The notes below the pieces were generated by a model. The model did not search any database. It worked only from the letters and a program-made list of their open reading frames with translations, and had not been told where the DNA came from. Positions 35,264-43,889 of a DNA stretch of 64,000 bases are shown here, piece after piece (positions within the stretch are counted from its first letter, which is position 1; each line of letters starts with the position of its first letter). The DNA is taken from NCBI GenBank assembly GCA_947570695.1, contig CANOVB010000002.1, positions 1 to 64,000 of the forward strand. Direction: 5' to 3'. Both the position numbers and the translations under genes were made by a program. The DNA is from an uncultured Clostridium sp. GTDB taxonomy: Bacteria; Bacillota; Clostridia; TANB77; CAG-508.

Positions 35264-36154
35264 TTATATTTCTTCTAATAGTTTTTCTAAATCTTCTTTT
35301 GAAAAATGGTATGTTTTATTACAAAAATGGCAAACTGTATCTGCCTTTCCATCTTCTTCTAAAATTTTACTAAGTTCTTCTTTTCCTATTGAAATAAGTC
35401 CTCTTTCAAACTTTTCTTTATTACAATCACACTCATATTTCATGTCTAGTTCTTGTGCTAAAATCATAATATTCTCATCACCAGTTACGGTTCTTGCAAT
35501 ATCTTCTAAGCTTCTATTTTGTGAAATCATTTCACTAATACTTGGTATATTTTCTAAAGCTTTCTCTATTTTAACAATTTCCTCTTCTGTGGCATCAGGC
35601 ATTAGTTGTATCATATAACCACCAGAAGCCTTAACACCATCTTTATTAACTAAAACTCCTAATGCAATTACTGTTGGTTTTTGTTTAGATTTTGCAAAAT
35701 ATTCTGTAAAATCTTCTGCTATTTCTCCTGAAACAAGCGGAACTAATCCCGCATAATTTGTATCTATCTCATCATTTTTATTAATAATATTTAAAAATCC
35801 ATTTTTACCAACTGCTCCTGAAACATCTAATTTTCCATTAGATTTTAATGGTAATTCTACATGAAGATTATCAGCAGTTAGTTTCACTTTAGAAGTTGTA
35901 TTATCTCTTCTAACTACTGATATTAATGTTCCCATTGGACCTTTTCCATTTATTTGAAGTGTAATATAATCATCTTTTTCTTTTATTTCAGTAAATCCCA
36001 TCATTCCTGAAATAGTAGCGAATCTTCCCATTGCAGCTGTTGTTGTTGGAGTTAAATCATGTAACTTTCTAATTTCTTCTACAAGTTCTGTTGTATTTGC
36101 ACATACTAAACTGACTTTTCCTTCGTAAGCTAAAAATTTTGCAACTCTATTCAT
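35264..36154 (-). CDS. hslO: Redox-regulated chaperone Hsp33
   Basis: 296 residues. Substrate-binding domain with LRKLHDLTPTTTAAMGR-type start (ELTPTTTAAMGRFAT class), GPMGTLISVV, and SGGYMIQLMPDA; then the C-terminal zinc switch CDCNKEKF ... VCHFCNKTYHF providing the CxC and CxxC cysteines. Oxidation releases zinc and activates holdase function. Here a reducing-environment anaerobe would use it under oxygen stress. First clear gene of a five-gene minus-strand operon ending with the giant protein. Confidence 0.96.
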   Translation of the reverse strand: MNRVAKFLAYEGKVSLVCANTTELVEEIRKLHDLTPTTTAAMGRFATISGMMGFTEIKEKDDYITLQINGKGPMGTLISVVRRDNTTSKVKLTADNLHVELPLKSNGKLDVSGAVGKNGFLNIINKNDEIDTNYAGLVPLVSGEIAEDFTEYFAKSKQKPTVIALGVLVNKDGVKASGGYMIQLMPDATEEEIVKIEKALENIPSISEMISQNRSLEDIARTVTGDENIMILAQELDMKYECDCNKEKFERGLISIGKEELSKILEEDGKADTVCHFCNKTYHFSKEDLEKLLEEI

Positions 36155-36190
36155 CTTATCTCCTCATAAATAAGTTTTATTTAATTAATT

Positions 36191-36493
36191 TTATTTGCTA
36201 AATGCTTCTATAATATCTTTATAACTACTCATAAGCAATTCATATTTCATTGCTTCTGTTAAATCTTCATTATACATAGCATTTGTGATAGGAATTGTAT
36301 ATGTAATATATTTGGGCATAAAAAATCTTGTTTTTACTATATAATCAATCAAACAATCTTTTTCATTTATTTCAACATCATGTCTTTTCAAAAAATCTTT
36401 TAGCATTGATGTATATTCATCATGAAAATAGTTAAACACTTTTGTATATTCTTTATTTTTTGATAGTTCTTTTAATTCTGCTTCTATTAGCAC
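36191..36493 (-). CDS. Small hypothetical protein
   Basis: 100 residues, helical and charged, containing KVFNYFHDEYTSMLKDFLKRH and a hydrophobic PKYITYTIPITNAMY stretch; no recognised family. The likely start is a GTG at 36493, six bases after GAGGTG. A GTG at 36502 overlaps the SD itself. It precedes hslO by 36 bases and is probably in the same transcript. Confidence 0.6.
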   Translation of the reverse strand: MLIEAELKELSKNKEYTKVFNYFHDEYTSMLKDFLKRHDVEINEKDCLIDYIVKTRFFMPKYITYTIPITNAMYNEDLTEAMKYELLMSSYKDIIEAFSK

Positions 36494-36723
36494 GTTCTTC
36501 ACCTCATATATAGTCTATTTCTCAATAATATTTTATAATAAAAGATTATTTTTTTCAAGTCTTTTAATGTTTAGTTTTATTTATAAAATTGGCATTCTTC
36601 TTTACAAATTTCAATTATCTATAAATTAACATTATATTAAAATTATTTATAAAATTTTAGTAATTAATGCAACTATTATTTTTTATAACAATATAATATA
36701 AAAAACACAGAAAGGAAAATTTT

Positions 36724-37998
36724 ATGAATACTTTAAGATTAAATTCTCGTGGTCCAGAAGTAGAATTATTGCAAAGTACTTTGCAAAAACTTGGATTTTA
36801 TAATGGTGCGATTGATGGCATATTTGGATTTCAAACATTTACAGCTGTTCAAAATTTTCAAAGAAGCTTTGGACTTCCAATAGATGGAATTGTAGGTCCA
36901 AATACTTGGAATGCCTTAATGCCTTATATTAATGGTAATATTACTTACACAATTAAAGAAGGCGACACTTTTCATAAACTAGCTCAAAAATATTCAACAA
37001 CTGTTGATGCTATCATATATGCAAATCCAAATGTAGATTATAATAATTTATCTATTGGAGAAGAAATTATTATTCCTTTTGGAAGTATTGTTCCAACTAA
37101 CATTAGTTATACTTCTCAAATTTTATCTCTTAATACTAATGCACTTAAAACTATTTACCCATTTCTCGAAATATCTTCTATAGGTACTAGTGTACTTGGA
37201 AGACCTATAACATCTATAAAATTTGGAAATGGTCAAAAAGAAGTCTTTTATTGTGCTTCAACACACGCAAATGAATGGATTACTTCACCTTTACTTATGA
37301 AATTTATGGAGAATCTTTGTAAAAGTTATGTAAATAATTTAAATATCTTTGGAGTAAACAGTCGTGAACTATTTAATAATATTTCTTTGTACATTGTTCC
37401 TATGGTAAATCCTGATGGTGTTGACTTGGTTACAGGGTTTTTCTCTGAAAATTCATGGGCATATACAAATGCAAAACGAATCTCTAGTAGTTTTCCTGAT
37501 ATTCCATTTCCAAGTGGATGGAAAGCTAATATCGAAGGAATTGACAATAATCTTCAGTTCCCAGCAGGCTGGGCACAAGCAAAAGAAATAAAATACGCAC
37601 AAGGATTTAATAGACCAGCTCCTCGTGATTTTGTTGGATATGGTCCTCTTACTGCTCCAGAATCTGTTGCTTTATATAACTTTACTTTAAGACATAATTT
37701 TAGTTTAATGATAACATATCATACACAAGGTCGTGTAATTTATTATCAATATCAAGATCAAACACCACCTAATAGTCAGAAAATAGCTGAAGAATTTGCT
37801 CGTATTTCTGGATATACTCTTGAAGAAGTTCCTAAAAATTCAAGCTTTGCAGGATATAAAGATTGGTTCATCTTATATTATAATAAACCTGGATTTACTA
37901 TTGAAGTTGGACTTGGAGAAAATCCAATTCCTGTTTCTCAATTTGCTGGAATTTATAGAGAAAATCTAGGAATTTTAGTTACTGGAATGATGCAATAA
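36724..37998 (+). CDS. ENP1-type gamma-D-glutamyl-diaminopimelate peptidase (PG-binding, LysM, M14)
   Basis: 424 residues with three domains. PG_binding_1 at 1-68 ([19 protein letters not shown]), LysM at 74-120 ([19 protein letters not shown]), and an M14 zinc carboxypeptidase from about 130: H181 and E184 in [11 protein letters not shown], His in ITYHTQGRV, and catalytic Glu in FTIEVGLGE. It cleaves the gamma-D-Glu-mDAP bond of peptidoglycan peptides. It has no signal peptide, as in B. subtilis YqgT, suggesting action on recycled or spore peptidoglycan. Monocistronic. Confidence 0.93.
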   Translation: MNTLRLNSRGPEVELLQSTLQKLGFYNGAIDGIFGFQTFTAVQNFQRSFGLPIDGIVGPNTWNALMPYINGNITYTIKEGDTFHKLAQKYSTTVDAIIYANPNVDYNNLSIGEEIIIPFGSIVPTNISYTSQILSLNTNALKTIYPFLEISSIGTSVLGRPITSIKFGNGQKEVFYCASTHANEWITSPLLMKFMENLCKSYVNNLNIFGVNSRELFNNISLYIVPMVNPDGVDLVTGFFSENSWAYTNAKRISSSFPDIPFPSGWKANIEGIDNNLQFPAGWAQAKEIKYAQGFNRPAPRDFVGYGPLTAPESVALYNFTLRHNFSLMITYHTQGRVIYYQYQDQTPPNSQKIAEEFARISGYTLEEVPKNSSFAGYKDWFILYYNKPGFTIEVGLGENPIPVSQFAGIYRENLGILVTGMMQ

Positions 37999-38002
37999 TA
38001 CT

Positions 38003-38040
38003 AAAAAAGCAACAAAATTTTAAAATTTTGTTGCTTTTTT
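38003..38040. terminator. Terminator after the M14 peptidase
   Basis: Perfect long stem AAAAAAGCAACAAAATTTT / AAAATTTTGTTGCTTTTTT. Confidence 0.9.
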
Positions 38041-38186
38041 TAATAAATTTATCATAACATTTGAATTTATAAGTCATTTTAACTTTCCTCTTATTCATCT
38101 CAAAATATTAATTCTTGTTGTTCGTTATGCAATACTTTTCTTACTTATCATAATATTCTTTAATAAGCAAATTTCTATATAAGTTT

Positions 38187-38697
38187 TCAATTATTTAATT
38201 TTAACATATATAATTTTCTAAGGAAACCATTAGATAATCTTGTTTCCTTTACAAAATTTAATCCTACTTTTTCCAGCGTCCTGCAACTTCCTACATTACT
38301 AGGATGAGCCATAGAAATAATATAATCAAATCCTAATTTTTTCGCTAATTCTAATTCAATAGTTTGAAGTTTTGTTGTTATTCCATTGCCTCTATATTCT
38401 GGCAAAACTAAATTTCCACCTAATTCACATACAGTATAATTTTCAAGTCCAAACTCTTTTTTAAAATCTGCAAGCATGTTTTGAGAAATATATAGTTGAG
38501 CCATTCCGAACAAGTTTATTCTTATCATAAGCACCATATAAAGGTGCATAATTTTTTTCATCAAACATACTATCTAATTCCCATTGTTCGTAAGGAATAA
38601 AATATTCTTGATTTTCTAGTCCAGCTAGAACTATATCTATAAGTTCAAACAACTGCCTTTTATGTTTCTCTTCAATTTTCTTATAAATTAAATCCAT
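38187..38697 (-). CDS. GNAT-type acetyltransferase, +1 shift at CGG
   Basis: Two frames together make about 169 residues. The first half begins MDLIYKKIEEKHKRQLFELI and reaches APLYGAYDKNKLV, then CGG AAT GGC. Skipping the C gives GTT GGA ATG GCT and continues GMAQLYISQNM, ELGGNLVLPEYRGNGI (the acetyl-CoA-binding R/Q-x-x-G-x-G/A motif) and NVGSCRTLEKVGL. Together they form one complete GNAT fold. The length is 3n+1, one extra base. Its ATG overlaps the YgjV stop (TAATG), so it is coupled in a three-gene operon. Recoded gene, pseudogene or sequencing insertion. Confidence 0.75.
38506..38508 (-). other. CGG codon at +1 frameshift junction (site 3)
   Basis: First frame reads CTT GTT CGG AAT GGC. 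Dropping the C gives GTT GGA ATG GCT CAA, which continues the acetyltransferase. Same T-C-GG context and glycine landing codon as sites 1 and 2. Confidence 0.6.
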
Positions 38698-39251
38698 TAT
38701 TTAACTCCTTTATTCTTTATTACATCTTTTTTTGCTTCTTTTATATATCCTACTATTGCAGATATTTCTAATACTAGTTCTAATATAATTCCAAAAATAG
38801 AGAATATATATATGTTGTATATCAACCACATTATTGAAATTGGTATTCCTAATACTTTATAAGTTTTAGTATTTTTTTGCCATACTGAATATGTATATAA
38901 CATTGTTGCAGTAACAGACATCATACTTAAAAATCCATTATATGTATATATTGCAGATACAATAGATATAGCATATAAAATTGCTAAAATAATATAATCC
39001 TTAAAACTATTTTTTTCTTGCATTCCATTTTTCTTTTCATCTACAATAAATATAATATTTCTTATAATTGAAACAATTACCATTGCTAGTCCTGAATAAG
39101 CAGATAAAAATATATAAGATATACCTGTTGCAGCTAATGCTCCAAAATTAAACATTAAAATACTTTTTCTGTTCTTAGATTGATATGTAATAATCAAAAA
39201 CACATAATTTAATATTATAAATATTTGCGATAATATATAGGAAATTGTCAT
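38697..39251 (-). CDS. YgjV-family membrane protein
   Basis: 184 residues with six hydrophobic helices. SYILSQIFIILNYVFLIITY at the start and the mid-protein NFGALAATGISYIFLSAYSGLAM match YgjV-like inner membrane proteins of unknown function. The ATG at 39251 follows AAAGGAGG and overlaps the TGA of the upstream regulator (ATGA), so it is translated by re-initiation. Role in the operon is unknown; it may be controlled by, or feed signals to, that regulator. Confidence 0.82.
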   Translation of the reverse strand: MTISYILSQIFIILNYVFLIITYQSKNRKSILMFNFGALAATGISYIFLSAYSGLAMVIVSIIRNIIFIVDEKKNGMQEKNSFKDYIILAILYAISIVSAIYTYNGFLSMMSVTATMLYTYSVWQKNTKTYKVLGIPISIMWLIYNIYIFSIFGIILELVLEISAIVGYIKEAKKDVIKNKGVK

Positions 39252-40405
39252 TTCAAAACCTCCTTTAAACTTTTGGAATACTTTTTTAAATTTAGAAAAC
39301 AATTATATGCTTTCATAACCTCTTTTGTATTTTTCGAAATATACCCTCTTTCCTTGCTTATACTTGGTAAATCAACTATTAATGTGTTTTTATCTATTCC
39401 ATCCCATCCATTTCCAACTATCTGCAATAGCTCGGGCTCCTTTTCGTTTATTTCATCATAATCTACATATAATGTTTTTATATTGCTTTGCATATATATT
39501 TTTAAAGTTTTATTTTGTTTGAATTCTTTTATCTTATCTTTACTAAATATAAATATTCTTTCAACATTAACACCTCGGTTAGCAATTTCTAAATTTATTA
39601 CTCTAAATTTCATTTCTTGTGGAGATTCTGTCCATTCATCTTCTAACATTGTAGATGCACACCATAAATATGATTCTTTATTTAGTTTTCTAAAATAACT
39701 ATTTATGGCATTATAAAATTTCCCAATTTCTAAATTAGATGTTTTTCCTTTTGAGTTAAACTCTATTTTACCTCCATCAGTAATTATCGTCATTCCTGTT
39801 GAATTTTTAAATTTTAATAGTAATTCAAGTATATCTTCTGCTATTTCAGTATAATTAACTATTAAATCTACATTTTTTTGAATGTCTAAAATTAAAGTAT
39901 TAATTCTTAATCCAATTTCATTTTTTAGTTTACTTGATACCTTTTTTTCCACTTTATTCCTTTTTTCATTATTATAATCAATTATTACTATACTTGATTC
40001 TGAATTCAATTTACTAGAAAAGCTTATTATAAATGCTTCTTCTTTTTTATCCATGTTATTAGTAGAAAAATATACCAATCCCTCATAGTATTTTTCTAAT
40101 TTATTTAAATCCCCTATTTCATCTAATTTTTTATATTCTGCTATATACCCTTCTTTTTCTAGTAGACTTTGCAAATATTCTGTTATTTCTTCTTTTGAAT
40201 TTACAATCATTATTCTTTTTTGTATATTAATATATTTAGAAATATTACTTCTTTTATCAGATGGTTTTAAGGCTTCTTCTGGAATTTCCCATACCATTCC
40301 TTCTTTTTTTGCACCGTCTATCCTTTGTTCTTTGCAAAGTTTAATTATTCTTCTCTCTGATATTCCCCATTTTTCTGAAAATTGTTTTGCTGTTAAATAT
40401 CCCAT
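39248..40405 (-). CDS. HTH regulator with a large uncharacterised sensor-like region
   Basis: 385 residues. Residues 1-50 are a MerR/AlpA-like helix-turn-helix (LTAKQFSEKWGISERRIIKL, then MVWEIPEEALKPSD). A linker leads to a region at about 62-175 of alternating strands and helices (RIMIVNSKEEITEYL, YEGLVYFSTNN). A C-terminal region at about 200-300 contains TGMTIITDGGKIEF, YLWCASTML and VERIFIFSKDKIKEF, resembling effector domains of bacterial regulators with phospholipase D-like folds, though HKD catalytic motifs are absent. Coupled by ATGA to a YgjV membrane gene. Ligand unknown. Confidence 0.7.
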   Translation of the reverse strand: MGYLTAKQFSEKWGISERRIIKLCKEQRIDGAKKEGMVWEIPEEALKPSDKRSNISKYINIQKRIMIVNSKEEITEYLQSLLEKEGYIAEYKKLDEIGDLNKLEKYYEGLVYFSTNNMDKKEEAFIISFSSKLNSESSIVIIDYNNEKRNKVEKKVSSKLKNEIGLRINTLILDIQKNVDLIVNYTEIAEDILELLLKFKNSTGMTIITDGGKIEFNSKGKTSNLEIGKFYNAINSYFRKLNKESYLWCASTMLEDEWTESPQEMKFRVINLEIANRGVNVERIFIFSKDKIKEFKQNKTLKIYMQSNIKTLYVDYDEINEKEPELLQIVGNGWDGIDKNTLIVDLPSISKERGYISKNTKEVMKAYNCFLNLKKYSKSLKEVLK

Positions 40406-40683
40406 TTCTATTCTCCTTCTATATTATTCTTTATTCGGAACAATATAACTTATATTTTTATTTTATACTATTTTCAGAACAATGTCAATATTTGCACCAT
40501 TTAATTTGTATATAAATTTTGACAAATACTTTATATTTTAGAATTGCATAACATTTTACACAATATAAAATTAAATAAAAAATTATATTTTTTTTATTTT
40601 TTTAATGGTACAATAATGTTATAGTCCAAATCGGCATATTTGCAATAATCGAATCAAAAAAATCTTTTTATGAGGTGAATGAT

Positions 40684-41961
40684 ATGTGTTCGAGGACAAG
40701 AAAAAGACGTAGAAGAAGGAAAAACCGCCGGTTTTATGTATTAAAGAGGATGCTTACCATTATAACCATTGCTATGTCATTGGTTGCAATTATTATCAGC
40801 ATTAATGCACTCTCTGAAAAACATTTAATCGATGAGCCCAACACTCCCAGCAATACTCAAGACCAAAATACAAACTCAAACAATACCCAATCTCAAAATC
40901 GGTCAAAAGTTAGTCCCAGTCGCCATTTTTCTAAATCTATTGTAGAAGAAGTCACTATTCAAGACGGCCAAGATGAGGAACTACCTCAGATTTATGAAGG
41001 GGAATTTGAACTTCCACTTCAGGGCGCTACGGCATACAGTCTGGTTAATACCAATTTGTATGATGAATCCGGAGCAGTTGCTAAGGTTATTAACGCAGGA
41101 GACAGTCTTCAAATCGTAAGAGAAGAAGACTCTAATCTGATTGTTAAAACTGAAGATGGTGTTATCGCTTCTATCAGTAGCGACAAATGCATGTTGAATC
41201 TTCCAGACGTAATTCCCAGCATCATTTATATGGACACTAACAGTGTTTCATCTGTTATGCGTTCATCTGGTTATTCCATCCCTAACATCACTGGCGAAGC
41301 ATTATACAATGTGGAACAATACAATAATAGGCTAGGAAGAACTGAGTTCAATATGCCAATCATGTTTCAAACAGCAAAGAAGGTTATGGCTGTGCAGAAA
41401 TCTGCACTTGCTGATGGATACTCTCTTTGCATTGTAGAAACTTATCGTCCTTTAGAAACTCAAAAAAAAATCAGCAGTAATCTCGGTAGTTTAGCTGCTT
41501 CCAATTCTGAGGTATATAATGGCATTGAGAACAAAAATTGGAGTAAATCCTGGTTTATAGCACAAAGCATTTCTAATCACCAGCGTGGATACGCTATGGA
41601 TGTTACCTTGGTAAAGGTAAATGAAACTGAAATTTGTACTTCTGGAAACTATGCTTATGTGAATGTTTCTGAATATAGTGAAGTACAAATGCCTACACAA
41701 ATCCATGAACTTTCAAGCCAGTCTATCGCTCTTGAATACGGAGTAAAATCCAGTTCTGCGACTGCTTGGCTTGAGGTTCCTCTGGCTGGCAGTATGAATG
41801 ATGTGGCTATTCAGCTTCAAAACTACTGTACAAGCGCTGGATTTACACCACTTGCTAGTGAGTGGTGGCACTTTAATGATTTGGATGCAAAAAATAGTTC
41901 TAGTGGTTCTTTGAGCGATGGCAACTATTTTCTGCAAACAAACTTAAGTGTTATTCCTTAA
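40684..41961 (+). CDS. M15 D-alanyl-D-alanine carboxypeptidase-like, acquired
   Basis: 425 residues. A very basic start (TRKRRRRRKNRRF), membrane anchor at about 24-45, a Ser/Asn/Gln-rich linker, an SH3-like domain at about 105-170, then an M15 (VanY/DacB-type) peptidase: VETYRPLETQKKI, NHQRGYAMDVTLV with metal His and Asp, and EWWHFND with the second His. Start at 40684 follows GAGGTG; a GTG at 40675 lies in the SD itself. GC content and codon choice (two CGG, several CGC) differ from its neighbours, so it was probably acquired. Confidence 0.88.
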   Translation: MCSRTRKRRRRRKNRRFYVLKRMLTIITIAMSLVAIIISINALSEKHLIDEPNTPSNTQDQNTNSNNTQSQNRSKVSPSRHFSKSIVEEVTIQDGQDEELPQIYEGEFELPLQGATAYSLVNTNLYDESGAVAKVINAGDSLQIVREEDSNLIVKTEDGVIASISSDKCMLNLPDVIPSIIYMDTNSVSSVMRSSGYSIPNITGEALYNVEQYNNRLGRTEFNMPIMFQTAKKVMAVQKSALADGYSLCIVETYRPLETQKKISSNLGSLAASNSEVYNGIENKNWSKSWFIAQSISNHQRGYAMDVTLVKVNETEICTSGNYAYVNVSEYSEVQMPTQIHELSSQSIALEYGVKSSSATAWLEVPLAGSMNDVAIQLQNYCTSAGFTPLASEWWHFNDLDAKNSSSGSLSDGNYFLQTNLSVIP

Positions 41962-41994
41962 ACTAAAGTATTTTTCCAAGTTCTGCATTCTCCA

Positions 41995-42033
41995 GAGAGT
42001 TGGGTCTTAGCATAATTGCCAAGGCCCACTCTC
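41995..42033 (+). terminator. Terminator of the M15 gene
   Basis: Stem GAGAGTTGGGTCTT / AAGGCCCACTCTC (with mismatch) followed by AAATTTATTTT. Confidence 0.7.
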
Positions 42034-42143
42034 AAATTTATTTTATTAATACTTAATATGTCTTTATACAATAAAATTTATATACAAATTAAATCTTTAT
42101 CTTATAGAGAAATGCTATATTTTTTCTATAAAATAAAAATAAA

Positions 42144-42173
42144 CCTATCTTGCATTCTATTTATCAAGATAGG
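42144..42173 (-). terminator. Terminator of the ART-like operon
   Basis: Nine-bp stem CCTATCTTG / CAAGATAGG followed by TTTATTTTTATTTT on the minus strand. Confidence 0.75.
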
Positions 42174-42203
42174 CTCAATATATTTTATAGCTCTTTTAAT
42201 TTA

Positions 42204-42659
42204 CTACTTTTTACTTGCAAAAATTCTTCTTCTAATTCTAGATAAGAACTTCTTAAACCAATTTTCCTCATCTATTAATGCTAATTGGTTTTGTCGTTTT
42301 TCTTCTAATTTTTCTTCTACTATTTTATTGCTTATTACATTTTGTGGATATATTTTCTTTTTTTCCTCTTCTATTGCTGTAATTTTATTTATTTCATAAA
42401 CTCTTATTTTAGATTTTTGGTCATCACTTGCCCAATATCTTTTGAAAAAAATCGCTAAAATAAGCTTTGCTTCAGGAATTACATTTTGCTCTAAAAAATC
42501 TCTTTCTCTATTATATTTGAAAGTAGATGTTTCATCTTTATTAGCTTCTAAAGCACATATTAATTCACGAGGAATTCTAAAGTAATCCTCTATTTTCATA
42601 TAATTAAGTATTTCTAATACTTGTGCATAGGCTACATTCTTCTTTTGTATTTTACTCAC
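42204..42659 (-). CDS. Hypothetical partner of the ART-like protein
   Basis: 151 residues, helical and basic, with AYAQVLEILNYMKIEDYFRIPREL at the front and a long Glu/Lys helix (KITAIEEEKKKIYPQNVISN) towards the end. The opening part resembles small proteins that accompany KptA/ART-like genes in Clostridia, but I cannot assign a family. It begins three bases after the ART-like gene, probably with GTG at 42659, though AAGGGG is unusually close. The tight pairing suggests they function together. Confidence 0.6.
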   Translation of the reverse strand: MSKIQKKNVAYAQVLEILNYMKIEDYFRIPRELICALEANKDETSTFKYNRERDFLEQNVIPEAKLILAIFFKRYWASDDQKSKIRVYEINKITAIEEEKKKIYPQNVISNKIVEEKLEEKRQNQLALIDEENWFKKFLSRIRRRIFASKK

Positions 42660-42662
42660 CCC

Positions 42663-43478
42663 TTATTGATTATCTTCTTTTTTTTCTCTTACTTTTTCAG
42701 TTTGCCTTTCAGATTGTCTTTCTAGTTCTAATTCCCTTACATCTCTATCTAATACTGCTTCCATAGCTCTCACTGCTTCAACATCTTCAAGTAAATTCAT
42801 TGTATCTTTTCCTATATCTTGACCTGATATCCCGCTTGTTTTACTTGTTAGATAATCCTTACAAAAATCCCTCACTGAAACTGTTTCCAACGTATAATTT
42901 CCATACCTAAATACGTCTATTTCTCTTTGATATTTTTTATAATAATCTGCAACTGTAGCTTGTATCTTATTACTTGCTTTTTGAAAATCTTCTTCATCTT
43001 TTCCAGAATAATTTATTGTTTCTACTGGTACTCTTGACATCATATATCTTATAATATCATATCTTGAATATGATACATTGTTTGTATCGTTATTTCTCAA
43101 TAAACAAACTTGCAAGCTCTCAGCAGGTATTTCTTGTGATGTTACTCCATCCATAAAGTTCTTTTCATTTTCTATTTCTGTACCATCAAAGACAAAGTAA
43201 ACTCCTTCTCCTCCTAGATATTCTTCCATTGTTTCTGTTTCTTGTATTGCTTTTACTCTATCCTGTGGTACCCCTTCTATATTGCCTGCTTTTATTCTAT
43301 CATAATGCTTTTGAAAATCTGAATATAGGGCTACTGCCCCTGTCATTCCTTCTGAAAAAAATACCTTTTGTTTTTCATCATTTATGACTTTACTATTATT
43401 TTCACTTCTTGGTGTAAGTCCTGTATTACTAATTGAACGTACTCTACTTAATGGAGTCATATGATAACATTTTTTCAT
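42663..43478 (-). CDS. ADP-ribosyltransferase/KptA-like fold protein
   Basis: 271 residues. Opens with CYHMTPLSRVRSISNTGLTP, then VFFSEGMTGAVALYSDFQKH. The 'H-x-T-P/S ... GL-x-P-R ... VFFS' series is the NAD-binding core of KptA/ART-like proteins (histidine at strand 1, the serine/phenylalanine strand). A Glu- and Arg-rich C-terminal tail (ERQSERQTEKVREKKEDN) is disordered. It could be a toxin, an RNA 2'-phosphotransferase relative or a modification enzyme; no experiment decides this. Paired with a small helical protein. Confidence 0.6.
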   Translation of the reverse strand: MKKCYHMTPLSRVRSISNTGLTPRSENNSKVINDEKQKVFFSEGMTGAVALYSDFQKHYDRIKAGNIEGVPQDRVKAIQETETMEEYLGGEGVYFVFDGTEIENEKNFMDGVTSQEIPAESLQVCLLRNNDTNNVSYSRYDIIRYMMSRVPVETINYSGKDEEDFQKASNKIQATVADYYKKYQREIDVFRYGNYTLETVSVRDFCKDYLTSKTSGISGQDIGKDTMNLLEDVEAVRAMEAVLDRDVRELELERQSERQTEKVREKKEDNQ

Positions 43479-43549
43479 TTTCTTTTGTTCCTTTTTATTT
43501 TATATATAAAGATTTTATTATTTAATTATAAAAAAGTAAATAGTTTTTA

Positions 43550-43867
43550 TTAAATTATTTCCTTTTCCATCCAATCAAAAATCTCTTTATTCCCATCTAG
43601 AATATCATACATTATAATTGCTGGAACTTCATATTTATGTACAGATTTTATTTCTTTTTCTACTTCTTTAAATAATGCTTTTTTGGTTCCCATTGTTAAA
43701 AAATATTCATACTCTTTTACTATCTCACCTTTCCAATAATAAGAACTAAATCTTTTACTTTCTTGAACATAACTTACTAATCTTTTGGCTAATAATCTTT
43801 CAGTAATTTCTTTTGCATTTTCCTCATCATTACATGATGTAGTAACTATTGCATAATTATTTTTCAT
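43550..43867 (-). CDS. cutA: Divalent-cation tolerance protein CutA
   Basis: 105 residues, standard length: IVTTSCNDEENAKEITERLLAKRLVSYVQ, then SSYYWKGEIVKEYEYFLTMGT and HKYEVPAIIMYDI with the VP-P-type motif. Trimeric ferredoxin-like protein linked to copper tolerance in E. coli, with an unclear general role. Last gene of the HD/DUF84/Ppx operon, 22 bases after the second HD gene. Confidence 0.95.
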   Translation of the reverse strand: MKNNYAIVTTSCNDEENAKEITERLLAKRLVSYVQESKRFSSYYWKGEIVKEYEYFLTMGTKKALFKEVEKEIKSVHKYEVPAIIMYDILDGNKEIFDWMEKEII

Positions 43868-43889
43868 TTTTCTTCATTCTTTACAATTA

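Noticed and set aside
40515..40545. TTGACA near 40518 as promoter of the M15 gene
   Set aside because: No acceptable -10 at 16-18 bp; the nearest TAGAAT is only about 14 bp away.
42016..42399. A 127-codon plus-strand hydrophobic frame
   Set aside because: It runs over a terminator region and antisense to the ART partner gene, has no SD and has composition typical of an antisense shadow.
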